Shown: positions 51,549 through 60,081, numbered from the stretch's first letter. The stretch: DNA of 64,000 nt from an uncultured Anaeroplasmataceae bacterium (GCA_910584005.1 CAJTXR010000003.1:124001-188000); one strand, 5' to 3'. The notes: a model not told the origin generated them from the letters alone. Translations and numbers: made by a program.

Positions 51549-51770
51549 ATGGCAAAAAAAGACGACGTTATTGAAATGGAAGGAAAAGTACTTGAAGTAC
51601 TACCTAATACACAATTTATAGTTAAACTTGAAAACGATCATCAAGTTTTAGCCCACGTTTCTGGTAAAATCCGTATGAATAACATACGCATCTTACCAGG
51701 GGATAAGGTAACATTAGAGTTATCAACATATGATTTAACACGTGGCAGAATTACTTACAGACATAAATAA
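51549..51770 (+). CDS. infA: Translation initiation factor IF-1
   Basis: This 73-residue OB-fold protein binds the A-site of the 30S subunit. It contains VIEMEGKVLEVLPNTQFIVKLEN and VSGKIRMNNIRILPGDKVTLEL, which match IF-1. TAAGGAGATAAAC precedes the ATG. It follows map and precedes rpmJ, the usual order. Confidence 0.97.
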   Translation: MAKKDDVIEMEGKVLEVLPNTQFIVKLENDHQVLAHVSGKIRMNNIRILPGDKVTLELSTYDLTRGRITYRHK

Positions 51771-51787
51771 TATTGGAGGTATTTAAG

Positions 51788-51901
51788 ATGAAAGTAAGAC
51801 CATCAGTAAAACCAATTTGCGATAAATGCAAGGTTATTAAACGCAAAGGCCGTGTAATGGTTATTTGTGAAAACCCTAAGCATAAGCAAAGACAAGGATA
51901 G
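51788..51901 (+). CDS. rpmJ: 50S ribosomal protein L36
   Basis: This 37-residue gene reads MKVRPSVKPICDKCKVIKRK and continues GRVMVICENPKHKQRQG. It has the zinc-ribbon set C-x2-C and C-x4-H of the zinc-type L36. GGAGGTATTTAAG precedes the ATG. It occupies the expected slot between infA and rpsM. Confidence 0.96.
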   Translation: MKVRPSVKPICDKCKVIKRKGRVMVICENPKHKQRQG

Positions 51902-51921
51902 AAAGTAGGAGGCAATAAAAT

Positions 51922-52287
51922 ATGGCACGTATTGCAGGAATTGATATTCCAAGTGAAAAGCGTATTGTTATTTCATTACAATATATCTATGGTATTGGTG
52001 AAACAACATCAAAGAAAATTTTAAAAGCTGCGGGTGTTTCTGAGGATATTCGTACAAAAGATTTAACAGAAGAACAACTTCAAGCAATTCGTTCAGAAGT
52101 TGCAAAAGTTAAAGTAGAAGGAGATCTTCGTAGAGAAGTCGCTCTTAACATTAAGCGTTTAATGGAAATTGGATGCTATAGAGGTATGCGTCATAGAAGA
52201 AACTTACCTGTTCGTGGACAAAATACAAGAAATAATGCACGTACTCGTAAGGGACCTAGACATACTATCGCAAATAAGAAGAAATAA
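51922..52287 (+). CDS. rpsM: 30S ribosomal protein S13
   Basis: This 121-residue S13 contacts tRNA and the 50S bridge. It begins ARIAGIDIPSEKRIVISLQYIYGIG and contains RGMRHRRNLPVRGQ and NARTRKGPRHTIANKKK, the typical C-terminal end. GTAGGAGGCAATAAAAT precedes the ATG. Confidence 0.98.
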   Translation: MARIAGIDIPSEKRIVISLQYIYGIGETTSKKILKAAGVSEDIRTKDLTEEQLQAIRSEVAKVKVEGDLRREVALNIKRLMEIGCYRGMRHRRNLPVRGQNTRNNARTRKGPRHTIANKKK

Positions 52288-52306
52288 TAAGAGGAGGATA
52301 TAAATT

Positions 52307-52690
52307 ATGGCACGTAAAGTTACAAAACGTCGTGTGAAAAGAAATTGCCCATCTGGCGTTGCTCACATTCATTCGACTTTCAATAATACAATTGTTACGA
52401 TCACTGATCCAGATGGAAATGTTATTTCTTGGAGCAGTGCAGGTGCATTAGGCTTTAAGGGTAGTCGTAAATCAACTCCTTTTGCCGCACAAATGTGTAG
52501 TGAAGCAGCTGCAAAGGCTGCAGTGGATGCAGGTGTATCCAAAGTTGAAGTTTCAGTAAAAGGACCTGGTCAAGGTCGTGAGGCTGCAATCCGTTCTTTA
52601 ACTGTAGCTGGTCTTGAAATCACTGCGATTACAGATGTTACGCCAGTTCCACATAATGGCTGCCGTCCACCTAAACGTCCTAGAGGATAA
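52307..52690 (+). CDS. rpsK: 30S ribosomal protein S11
   Basis: This 127-residue platform protein contains GVAHIHSTFNNTIVTITD, GSRKSTPFAAQMCSEAA and the end TPVPHNGCRPPKRPRG, which is almost invariant. AAGAGGAGGATATAAATT precedes the ATG. A 52-nt gap separates it from rpoA. Confidence 0.98.
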   Translation: MARKVTKRRVKRNCPSGVAHIHSTFNNTIVTITDPDGNVISWSSAGALGFKGSRKSTPFAAQMCSEAAAKAAVDAGVSKVEVSVKGPGQGREAAIRSLTVAGLEITAITDVTPVPHNGCRPPKRPRG

Positions 52691-52742
52691 AAATTTAGAT
52701 GTATTTTTTAATAAGTAAAAAAATATAACAGGAGGCCCATTA

Positions 52743-53702
52743 ATGAAAGATTTAAAATTCGAAAAACCTAGAACAAGCATTGAAGAAATTGCTGATCAAG
52801 GGAATTATGGTAAATTTGTTGTTTCACCATTAGAAAGAGGATTTGGTATTACCTTAGGAAATGCTCTAAGAAGAACATTGCTTTCTTCTTTACCAGGTGC
52901 TGCCTTTGTTAATGTAAAAATCGATGGTGCAGAACATGAATTTCAAAATGTAGATGGTGTTGTTGAGGATGTCATTACGATTATCTTAAATTTAAAACGT
53001 GTAGTTTTAGCTGTCGATAGTGATGATCCTGATTTTGAAGCAATCGTTGAGATTCATAAGGGAGAAGGAGAGGTTACTGCAGGGGATATTATCCATAGTA
53101 ATGAAGTGACCGTTGTTAACCCAGAACAGCATATTGCCACAGTATCCGCAGGTGGAGATCTACATATGTTTTTAACTATCCGTAAAGGAGTAGGATATGT
53201 ATCTTCTGCTGCAAACAAAGAATATAATCAATCTGTTGGCGTTATTTCAATTGATTCTATTTATACACCAATTGTAAATGTAGCATTTAATGTTGAAAAA
53301 ACACGTGTAGAAAATGTCAATGTTGCATCATTTGATAAGTTGGAAATAGAAGTACAAACGAATGGTTCTATTAGTGCAAAAGAAGCATTAGCAATTGCTT
53401 CTAAAATGATGATAGAACATCTACAGGTTGTAGTTGAATTAAGTGAGAAAGCATCCGTAACAGATTATATGACTGAAACGGAAGATGATACTCAAAATCG
53501 CAAGCTTGAAATGACCATTGATGAACTAGATTTATCTGTTCGTTCTTACAATTGCTTAAAGCGTGCAGGACTAAATACAGTTGCTGAATTAGCTGCTAAG
53601 TCTGAAGAGGATATGATGAAGGTTCGGAACCTTGGTAGAAAGTCATTGAAAGAAATAAAAGAAAAATTAGAAGCCTTAGGATTAGGCTTTAAAAAAGATT
53701 AA
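52743..53702 (+). CDS. rpoA: DNA-directed RNA polymerase subunit alpha
   Basis: RpoA starts core polymerase assembly and contacts activators and UP elements. The 319-residue protein has the N-terminal domain with GRFGITLGNALRRTLL-like sequence (FGITLGNALRRTLLSSLPG) and GAEHEFQNVDGVVEDV. The C-terminal domain has LDLSVRSYNCLKRAGLNTV, RNLGRKSLKEIKEKL and a closing LGLGFKK. ACAGGAGGCCCATTA precedes the ATG. It is in the alpha operon after S11. Confidence 0.98.
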   Translation: MKDLKFEKPRTSIEEIADQGNYGKFVVSPLERGFGITLGNALRRTLLSSLPGAAFVNVKIDGAEHEFQNVDGVVEDVITIILNLKRVVLAVDSDDPDFEAIVEIHKGEGEVTAGDIIHSNEVTVVNPEQHIATVSAGGDLHMFLTIRKGVGYVSSAANKEYNQSVGVISIDSIYTPIVNVAFNVEKTRVENVNVASFDKLEIEVQTNGSISAKEALAIASKMMIEHLQVVVELSEKASVTDYMTETEDDTQNRKLEMTIDELDLSVRSYNCLKRAGLNTVAELAAKSEEDMMKVRNLGRKSLKEIKEKLEALGLGFKKD

Positions 53703-53724
53703 TCTATAAGGAGGATTTAATAAA

Positions 53725-54084
53725 ATGGCATATAGTAGACTACGTCGTAGTTCAGACCAAAGAAAAGCTTTATTAAGAGATTTAGTAACAGATTTAATTT
53801 TAAATGGTCGTATTGAAACTACAGAAGCAAAAGCTAAGGAATTAAGAAAATTAGCTGATAAAATGGTAACTTTAGGCAAGAATGACACGCTTCATTCTCG
53901 GCGTCAAGCTGCATCTTTTATTCGTTTTGAAAAAGATGAAGAAGGCCATTATGCCGTACAGAAGTTATTTAGTGAAATTGCCCCTAAATTTGCAAGCCGT
54001 AATGGAGGATATACTCGCATAATTAAAACTGGTTTCCGTAGAGGAGATTCAGCTCCTATGGCTATTATTGAATGGGTTGAATAA
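53725..54084 (+). CDS. rplQ: 50S ribosomal protein L17
   Basis: This 119-residue L17 contains YSRLRRSSDQRKALLRDLVTDLI and GRIETTEAKAKELRKLADKM, with GGYTRIIKTGFRRGDSAPMAII near the end. AAGGAGGATTTAATAAA precedes the ATG. It is the last gene of the ribosomal block; a terminator hairpin follows at 54101. Confidence 0.97.
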   Translation: MAYSRLRRSSDQRKALLRDLVTDLILNGRIETTEAKAKELRKLADKMVTLGKNDTLHSRRQAASFIRFEKDEEGHYAVQKLFSEIAPKFASRNGGYTRIIKTGFRRGDSAPMAIIEWVE

Positions 54085-54100
54085 GCGTTCTTTTTCAATG

Positions 54101-54128
54101 GGTGCTATTATTTTATAGCATCTTTTTG
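54101..54128 (+). terminator. Intrinsic terminator of the ribosomal supercluster
   Basis: GGTGCTAT (54101-54108) pairs with ATAGCATC (54115-54122) around TATTTT, with one G-T pair, and a T run follows. It marks the end of the rpsJ-rplQ block before the sigma factor gene. Confidence 0.75.
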
Positions 54129-54160
54129 ACTTTTTAGCAGTAAGGATGTGAGAGGACTGA

Positions 54161-54700
54161 ATGAAAAGTGATGTTAAAGAAATCAATAAACTGATTCTTC
54201 GGATTTCAAAGAATGATGAAGTTGCTTTAGAAACATTATTTAATATAACAAAAGAGAAGATGTATTATATTGCTTATGAAGCTTTAACAAACGCTAGTTA
54301 TGTAGATGATGTTTTATCAGAATCATATTTGAAAATTTATAAAAGTGCAAAAAGTTTTAATCCAAAATTAAACGGATATAATTGGATTTATGAGATTGTT
54401 AAAAATACAGCACTAGATATAAATCGCAAATCTAAAAACGAAAAATTCATTAAAATTGATGAAAGTTTTTTAAGTGATTATACATCAGATCATTATAAAA
54501 TGAATAATCAGATTTTGAGAAATGCATTAAAATGTTTAACACCAGAGGAACAAGAAATTATCTATTTAAAAATATGGGAGCGATATACACTAAAAGATAT
54601 CGCGAAGAAGCTGGATAAAAATCTAACTTATGTTCATAGAAAGTATATTCAGTCACTTGAAAAATTAAAATCTATAATGGATGAGGAATATGGGGGATAG
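54161..54700 (+). CDS. ECF-type RNA polymerase sigma factor
   Basis: This 179-residue protein has the two-domain layout of small sigma-70 family factors. Region 2 is at about 20-90 (EDALETLFN-type start, then VDDVLSESYLKIYKSAKSFN and GYNWIYEIVKNTALDINR). Region 4 is at about 120-175 (LTPEEQEIIYLKIWERYTLKDI, then a helix-turn-helix with LDKNLTYVHRKYIQSLEKL). There is no region 3. AGGATGTGAGAGGACTGA precedes the ATG. The next gene begins 1 nt after its stop and encodes a membrane protein, which may be its regulator. Its own promoter does not show an obvious autoregulatory motif. Confidence 0.85.
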   Translation: MKSDVKEINKLILRISKNDEVALETLFNITKEKMYYIAYEALTNASYVDDVLSESYLKIYKSAKSFNPKLNGYNWIYEIVKNTALDINRKSKNEKFIKIDESFLSDYTSDHYKMNNQILRNALKCLTPEEQEIIYLKIWERYTLKDIAKKLDKNLTYVHRKYIQSLEKLKSIMDEEYGG

Positions 54701-54701
54701 T

Positions 54702-55367
54702 ATGAAATATAAAAAAATAGAATCAGAAATAAATCAAAAAATTATTCAAGAAAATAGTGTTTCTAAATCAGTATTAGAAAAAGCAAAAATGGAAATGCAA
54801 AACGAACGAGTTCAATTGTTTTTACAAGGCAAGTTGGATCCTCGCAAAAGAAGTTTGGTTTCCACTTGTTTGCTTCCTATAATGTCAGTAATCATTGTCA
54901 TTATGGCTGTTTTTTCTTTTATAAATACATTCAAAAGAGAACCAATTTTAAGAGGTACTGACCTTTTTGCTTATAATTTTACTCGATTGAATCGAAAAGA
55001 GTCTATTTCGATAGAAGAATATAATTTAAAGTATAAACAAAATGTGAAATGGGTTCAAGAAGCAACATGTATAGGGAGCTATGAGTATTATTCTAAAAAT
55101 AAAACCATCATTTTAGAGGAGCAATATGAATTTCCAGATTTTAAAGTGAACTTATTTGTAACTTCCTTATTAATGCCGATAGAATTTAGAGATTTTGATG
55201 ATCTTACAAATAAATTCAATCTAGAGGATATTGTTGTTTATTATGACTATATAGATGGCCAATTTATAGCAAGAATGTCAATTATGCAATATAATTATTG
55301 CTTTGAAATATTAAATATGGAGATAGATTCTGCAAGAGAATTTCTGTTAAATTTTACAAAAAACTAG
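54702..55367 (+). CDS. Single-pass membrane protein, putative sigma regulator
   Basis: This 221-residue protein has a cytoplasmic, charged N-terminal part (1-50), one membrane helix (about 54-75, with SVIIVIMAVFSF) and an extracytoplasmic domain (about 80-221). The topology is that of transmembrane anti-sigma factors, but the zinc-binding HxxxCxxC motif of the best known kind is absent. It starts 1 nt after the sigma factor gene with GGGGGATAGT as ribosome site; an earlier in-frame start lies inside the sigma gene. Function as anti-sigma is inferred from position and topology only. Confidence 0.6.
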   Translation: MKYKKIESEINQKIIQENSVSKSVLEKAKMEMQNERVQLFLQGKLDPRKRSLVSTCLLPIMSVIIVIMAVFSFINTFKREPILRGTDLFAYNFTRLNRKESISIEEYNLKYKQNVKWVQEATCIGSYEYYSKNKTIILEEQYEFPDFKVNLFVTSLLMPIEFRDFDDLTNKFNLEDIVVYYDYIDGQFIARMSIMQYNYCFEILNMEIDSAREFLLNFTKN

Positions 55368-55386
55368 GTTTTTCCCTAGTTTTTTA
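55363..55386 (+). terminator. Intrinsic terminator after the sigma/membrane pair
   Basis: ACTAGG (55363-55368) pairs with CCTAGT (55375-55380) around TTTTTC and runs into TTTTTT. It overlaps the stop codon of the membrane protein, so the downstream peptidase gene should have its own promoter. Confidence 0.75.
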
Positions 55387-55414
55387 CATTTTTTTACAAA
55401 AAATTCAAAATTTA

Positions 55415-55443
55415 TGAAAAAAATATCCCCTTTTATACGTATA
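55415..55443 (+). promoter_or_regulatory. Candidate ECF-type promoter of the secreted peptidase
   Basis: TGAAAA (55415-55420) and CGTATA (55438-55443) are 17 nt apart, close to the ECF pattern TGAAAC-N16-CGTA known from sigma-W in Bacillus. No good sigma-A promoter is seen in the gap. It lies 36 nt before the ATG at 55479. The sigma gene just upstream could read it. Confidence 0.4.
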
Positions 55444-55478
55444 TAGTAGTATAGAAAGGAGGAAAAGTTTTATTAATT

Positions 55479-56714
55479 ATGAAAAAAGTTGGTTTATTTG
55501 CTTTACTAAGTGTTTTAATTGTAGTAACTTCTTTATTTGGTATTAAAGCAACTGCACAGGAACAAGATCCTTATCAGAAGTGCTTAGAGATAAAAGAGTA
55601 TCTAGCATCAAATTTCAATAGGTTAAAAAATGATTATAATGCATATCATGAAGATGAGCTTTCTGCCGAAAGCATTGAAGGTTTTTCTTTAATTAGAATT
55701 CTAGATGAAGATTGTTATGGAATCTATGTGGATTTTAATGAGTATCATGGATATATGCTTATGAGTTTTGATTTTAGAGTATATGAAATAAAAACAATTG
55801 GAGATTTAGAGTATCTAAAAGATGTAAAACTTGCCTATTATCATACAATGGATGGATTTATGTATGAGCAAGAAGGTAAACTTGTAAAATATAATGAAAT
55901 TTCTACTGAAGAGGTTGAGTTAGGTGGTGCAGGTCAGTTTGGTAGCGGAGAAGGTATGATTTATAGTTTGAGTACTTATGTCGCTAATCAATATCCAGGA
56001 GCTGTATTAGAGGGAATTCATGAGGATGCACTTTTAAGTTATCCTTTTAACACAAGTCAGTTAAGAACATCTTATTATACAATTAAAAAGGGAACATCCG
56101 AAAAGCCTGAAGACAATTGTGCAATTACAGCTGCCTTTAATGTATTAACGGCTCTTCATTATATGAATTTTATGCCAGGTGTTCCTGATAAATCTGATAC
56201 TGTCGATTTATCTATCATTGTTGTTGTAGATCAATTTTATGATGATTATGGTACGGGAAATAATTCAAAAGGCTACACAGTAAACAATAAAGAATATTTA
56301 AAGAAAACTTATGAAACGTATCGTGTGATTCGTAATTATGCTGTGAAAAATTTAGGATATACACCTGTTCACGGTTTGACACCTAGCCAATCAAGAACAC
56401 TTTTAGATTATGGTTCTAGCCATTATTCTCATCCAGTGAATTGGAGGCAGGAAACTACATTTTCTAGTATAAAGGGTGCTTTAGATAATGGACAAGCTGT
56501 GTTTTTAGGACTTGTGAATAGTAAAGACTATGGAAATCATGCAGCAGCTGTTTTAGGATATCGTAAATACTCTGTTACTACAGATTGGGGTTCTTATACA
56601 AGTACAACAAACTATTACTTTTTAGCGTTAGATGATGGTATTTACAACGATACTGTTTACTATGATTTAGCGAAAGCAACTGGAAATATAAAGACCGAAT
56701 ATATTTTATATTAA
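55479..56714 (+). CDS. Secreted papain-like cysteine peptidase homologue
   Basis: This 411-residue secreted protein has a signal peptide (about 1-26, ending near ATAQE). A pro-domain-like region of about 170 residues precedes a papain/C39-type fold with DNCAITAAFNVL (Cys214), GNHAAAVLGY (His354) and an Asp near 385 in LALDDG. The triad order is that of C39/papain enzymes such as staphopain-like proteins. It is of the same broad type as the secreted protein at 37403 but lacks the CxCG tail. AGGAGG lies upstream of the ATG. Its location after an ECF sigma and a membrane protein suggests stress- or envelope-dependent expression. Confidence 0.75.
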   Translation: MKKVGLFALLSVLIVVTSLFGIKATAQEQDPYQKCLEIKEYLASNFNRLKNDYNAYHEDELSAESIEGFSLIRILDEDCYGIYVDFNEYHGYMLMSFDFRVYEIKTIGDLEYLKDVKLAYYHTMDGFMYEQEGKLVKYNEISTEEVELGGAGQFGSGEGMIYSLSTYVANQYPGAVLEGIHEDALLSYPFNTSQLRTSYYTIKKGTSEKPEDNCAITAAFNVLTALHYMNFMPGVPDKSDTVDLSIIVVVDQFYDDYGTGNNSKGYTVNNKEYLKKTYETYRVIRNYAVKNLGYTPVHGLTPSQSRTLLDYGSSHYSHPVNWRQETTFSSIKGALDNGQAVFLGLVNSKDYGNHAAAVLGYRKYSVTTDWGSYTSTTNYYFLALDDGIYNDTVYYDLAKATGNIKTEYILY

Positions 56715-56753
56715 AAAGATGTTATTATTCGACAAAGAATTATCTTTTTTATT
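56715..56753 (+). terminator. Imperfect terminator after the secreted peptidase
   Basis: AAAAAGAT near 56715 pairs with ATCTTTTT near 56745 and the loop can partly pair (TATTC with GAATT). It is followed by a T run. It closes the sigma/membrane/peptidase cassette. Confidence 0.55.
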
Positions 56754-57155
56754 CCGTTGATAGTGTATTATATTAATGTTTGAATGATAGATGAGGTGCT
56801 GAGGAAGTATTTGTTATTAAAAGTAAATAAAGAAAAAAATGATATGTAAAATATATATATAAGACCAGAACACATTAAAATGATTCTTGGACATGGATAC
56901 ATGTCAAATTTGATTTGGGTAACTTTGTATAAAAGTGAGGGGGCATAAAAATTTTTTTGTAGTATTATTTAAGGCAATAGCAGATATTATTTTATATTGG
57001 AATTCCATAATATAATACACTTTAAACCTTAGCATTTTATCATTCACTAATATTTTTATAATATTAGATAAATTTAAGAGATCATAGATTCAATCTATGG
57101 TCTTTTTATTTTACAAAAATTATTATATAATAGAAACGTTTAGGAGGTGGGATGC
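56754..57155. other. Gene-poor stretch with hairpins and a promoter
   Basis: There is no convincing gene in these 402 nt. A 29-residue open frame (56863-56950 region, ending SEGA) has no ribosome site and is not credible alone. It contains the palindrome TGGAATTCCA (56998-57007), the hairpin CTAATATT/AATATTAG (57047-57067) and a terminator (57079-57107). A TATAAT at 57126-57131 lies 25 nt before the start of the ABC gene. The hairpins could belong to an untranslated RNA. Confidence 0.5.
57079..57107 (+). terminator. Orphan intrinsic terminator upstream of the ABC exporter
   Basis: AGATCATAGATT and AATCTATGGTCT form a near-perfect hairpin (one G-T pair) followed by five T residues. No gene ends just before it, so it must close either an untranslated RNA or a long 3' tail. 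Confidence 0.7.
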
Positions 57156-58907
57156 TTGTTTAAAAGATTTGTTAGATATTATAAGCCTTATAAAAAATTA
57201 TTTTTTATGGATATGCTTGCGGCATTATTCATTTCTTTAATCGGTTTGTTATATCCGATACTAACAAACTATATACTAAAAAAATTGATTCCAGATGAAA
57301 ATTTAAAATGGATTATAATCTTAGGACTGATTCTATTTGGAGTCTACTTGCTTCGAATGGGGTTGCGATATTTTGTTCAATATTATGGTCATGTGATGGG
57401 AGTTAAAATGCAGGCGGACATGAGAAGTGAAATGTTTAAGAAATTGCAAAAGCTTCCATTTTCTTATTATGATGAACATGAAACAGGAAAAATTATGAGT
57501 CGAATGACAAATGATTTAATGCAGGTATCTGAACTTGCCCATCATGGTCCCGAAAACATTTTTATTTGTGGGGCAACCGTTATCTTATCTTTTATGTATT
57601 TAATGACTTTAAATTGGATATTAACTTTAATAGTGTTTGCCTGTGTTCCTATTTTAGTTATAATTAGTTTGTTCTTAAGAAAAAGAATGAGTAAGGCCTT
57701 TATGGAAACTAGAAAAAGTGTTGCTGAAATTAATGGATCTTTAGAATCCTCCATTACAGGAATTAGAGTAACAAAAGCATTTAATAATAGCGAAGAAGAA
57801 TTGAGAAAATTTGAACTTGGAAATAAAAAATTTGTTCAAGCGAGAAGTAAGGCGTATAAAGCAATGGGACAATTTGGATCTTCAACTGCATTTGTTACGG
57901 ATTTATTTTATCTAGTAATATTAATTGTTGGAGCAATTTTCATTGCTCAAAAATTCAATGTTGATTATGCAATATTTACTACTTTTGTAGTATCTATCAG
58001 TCTGTTTATTAATCCTTTAACTACACTAATTAATTTTGTTGAGCAGTATCAAGAGGGCGTTACAGGATTTAAGAGGTTTATTGAAATTATTGATGAACCA
58101 ATAGAACAAGAATCTGTAAACGCCATCCATTTAAGTGATGTAAAAGGAGATATTCTTTTTTCTGATGTTTTTTTTGATTATGAAACAACTAAGGGAGTAT
58201 TAAATGGGATTTCTTTTCATATACCACCAGGAAAAACAATTGCGTTTGTGGGCCCTTCAGGTGGTGGAAAAACAACCATTTGTCATTTAATTCCTAATTT
58301 TTATCCAATAACTAAAGGAGAAATTAAAATTGATGGACAAAACATTCAATCCTTAAGTTTTGAATCTCTAAGGGCTGCGATTGGTATTGTTCAGCAGGAT
58401 GTGTTTTTATTTACCGGAACGATTTTAGATAATATCCGATACGGAAAATTGGATGCTACAGATGAAGAGATATATGAGGCTGCTAAAAAAGCTAAAATTC
58501 ATGATTCTATTTTAGAATTCCCTAACGGGTATCAAACTGAAATTGGAGAACGGGGTGTGAAACTTTCGGGGGGTCAGAAACAAAGACTATCTATTGCTCG
58601 AGTATTTCTAAAAAATCCAGCAATATTAATTTTAGATGAGGCTACAAGTGCATTAGATAATGTGACGGAGGCGTATATTCAAGATTCTTTAGAAGAACTT
58701 GCTAAAGGGAGAACAACACTCGTTGTTGCTCATCGGTTATCTACAATAAAAAATGCAGATTATATATATGTAATAGATGAAGGAAAAATTAAAGAAGAAG
58801 GAACGCATTCTGATTTATTATTCAAGTCTGGAGAATATGCGAAACTTTATCATCAGCAATTTAAAGATGAAGATTTATTGATTAACTCATTTAAAGAACA
58901 AGCGTAG
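57156..58907 (+). CDS. ABC exporter, homodimer type (MsbA/Sav1866-like)
   Basis: This half-transporter of about 583 residues has six membrane helices followed by an ATPase. The motifs are intact: Walker A GPSGGGKTT, signature LSGGQKQR, Walker B ILILDEATSALD with the catalytic Glu, and VAHRLSTI. A single gene with complete sites suggests a homodimer exporting drugs or lipids. The start is a TTG at 57156 because GGAGGTGG lies about 7 nt upstream. A GTG at 57147 overlaps this site, and an out-of-frame ATG at 57152 can be ignored. A TATAAT at 57126 provides the -10. The gene is followed after 10 nt by rlmI. Confidence 0.94.
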   Translation: MFKRFVRYYKPYKKLFFMDMLAALFISLIGLLYPILTNYILKKLIPDENLKWIIILGLILFGVYLLRMGLRYFVQYYGHVMGVKMQADMRSEMFKKLQKLPFSYYDEHETGKIMSRMTNDLMQVSELAHHGPENIFICGATVILSFMYLMTLNWILTLIVFACVPILVIISLFLRKRMSKAFMETRKSVAEINGSLESSITGIRVTKAFNNSEEELRKFELGNKKFVQARSKAYKAMGQFGSSTAFVTDLFYLVILIVGAIFIAQKFNVDYAIFTTFVVSISLFINPLTTLINFVEQYQEGVTGFKRFIEIIDEPIEQESVNAIHLSDVKGDILFSDVFFDYETTKGVLNGISFHIPPGKTIAFVGPSGGGKTTICHLIPNFYPITKGEIKIDGQNIQSLSFESLRAAIGIVQQDVFLFTGTILDNIRYGKLDATDEEIYEAAKKAKIHDSILEFPNGYQTEIGERGVKLSGGQKQRLSIARVFLKNPAILILDEATSALDNVTEAYIQDSLEELAKGRTTLVVAHRLSTIKNADYIYVIDEGKIKEEGTHSDLLFKSGEYAKLYHQQFKDEDLLINSFKEQA

Positions 58908-58917
58908 GTGAAGTAAA

Positions 58918-60081
58918 ATGTTAAAAGTATATTTAAACCGAAACGAAGAAGAAAATGTTTTAAACGGATTTCCTTGGATATATAATAATGAGGTACATCA
59001 TTTTGAAGGACCAATTGAAAATGGAAAAGTATGTAGCGTGTATACATTGGATTCTATTTTTGTTGCCTATGGTTTTTTTAACATTCATTCTAAAATAATG
59101 ATTCGTATATTGACTTTGCATGAAGAAGATTGTATCAACCAAGCATTTTTCAAAAAAAGAATTGAGTATGCAATTGCTCATAGAAAAACATTAAACTGGC
59201 AAGCAACAAGGCTTATTTTCAGTGAGGCAGATTTCTTGCCTGGTCTAGTTGTGGATCAATATGGACCGTATTTATCTGTGCAGTTCATGTGTTTGGGAAT
59301 GGAACTTATCAAAAAAGATATTGTTGATATTTTAATAGAGGTAACTCATTGTAAAGGAATTTATGAACGTTCTGATATGCCTGTTCGTGAAAAAGAAGGA
59401 TTACCACAAGTGAAGGGGTTCTTATATCAATCCTTTGATCCTAGAGTCGAAATAGAAGAAAACGGGATTCACTTTATTGTCGATTTGGAAAATGGTCAGA
59501 AAACAGGGTATTTCTTAGATCAAAAATTAAATCGTGATATGGTCCGATTATATGTAAAAGATAAAGAAGTACTGGATTGCTTTTCAAATGTAGGCGGTTT
59601 TGCTTTACATGCATGTAAGTATGGAGCAAGACATGTCGATGCCTGTGATATATCAAATAAAGCCTGTGAAGATATTCTTTTAAATGCTAAACGAAATGGA
59701 TTTACGAACTTAAATGTGATTTGTACAGATGTATTTGATTATTTAAGATCGGATAAAATGCATAATAAATATGATGTTATCATTTTAGATCCACCCGCCT
59801 TTACAAAAGATAAAACTACAATAAAAAAAGCATATAAAGGATATAAAGAGATTAATTTACAAGCTCTTAAATGGATTAAAAGTGGGGGATATTTGTTAAC
59901 ATTTAGCTGTAGTCAACACATGACAGCTCCCTTGTTTTTTGAGATGATTAAAGAAGCTGCTCATGATGCAAAAAGGCAAGTGCAATTTTTAGATTTTAGG
60001 ATTCAAGCTCCTGATCATCCAGCATTACTAGATAGTCAAGAGCAGTTCTATTTAAAATGTTTAGTTTTGCGAGTACAATAG
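58918..60081 (+). CDS. SAM-dependent rRNA methyltransferase (RlmI-like)
   Basis: This 387-residue protein has an N-terminal PUA domain (VYLNRNEEENVLNGFPWIYNN) and an EEHEE-like middle part. A Rossmann methyltransferase domain follows with GQKTGYFLDQKLNR, VLDCFSNVGGFALHAC and the LDPPAF motif. The pattern matches E. coli RlmI, which makes m5C1962 in 23S rRNA. GTAGGTGAAGTAAA precedes the ATG. It lies between an ABC gene and an M24 peptidase, with short gaps that suggest an operon. Confidence 0.92.
   Translation: MLKVYLNRNEEENVLNGFPWIYNNEVHHFEGPIENGKVCSVYTLDSIFVAYGFFNIHSKIMIRILTLHEEDCINQAFFKKRIEYAIAHRKTLNWQATRLIFSEADFLPGLVVDQYGPYLSVQFMCLGMELIKKDIVDILIEVTHCKGIYERSDMPVREKEGLPQVKGFLYQSFDPRVEIEENGIHFIVDLENGQKTGYFLDQKLNRDMVRLYVKDKEVLDCFSNVGGFALHACKYGARHVDACDISNKACEDILLNAKRNGFTNLNVICTDVFDYLRSDKMHNKYDVIILDPPAFTKDKTTIKKAYKGYKEINLQALKWIKSGGYLLTFSCSQHMTAPLFFEMIKEAAHDAKRQVQFLDFRIQAPDHPALLDSQEQFYLKCLVLRVQ

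Noticed and set aside
56728..56734. 0A heptamer (TTCGACA) in the loop of the terminator after the secreted peptidase
   Set aside because: It is within a terminator and downstream of the gene it might control.
56863..56950. Short frame reading IRPEHIKMILGHGYMS with a later Tyr, faintly like a tyrosine recombinase end
   Set aside because: The His-to-Tyr spacing is wrong (12 instead of about 9), there is no upstream integrase sequence, and there is no ribosome site.
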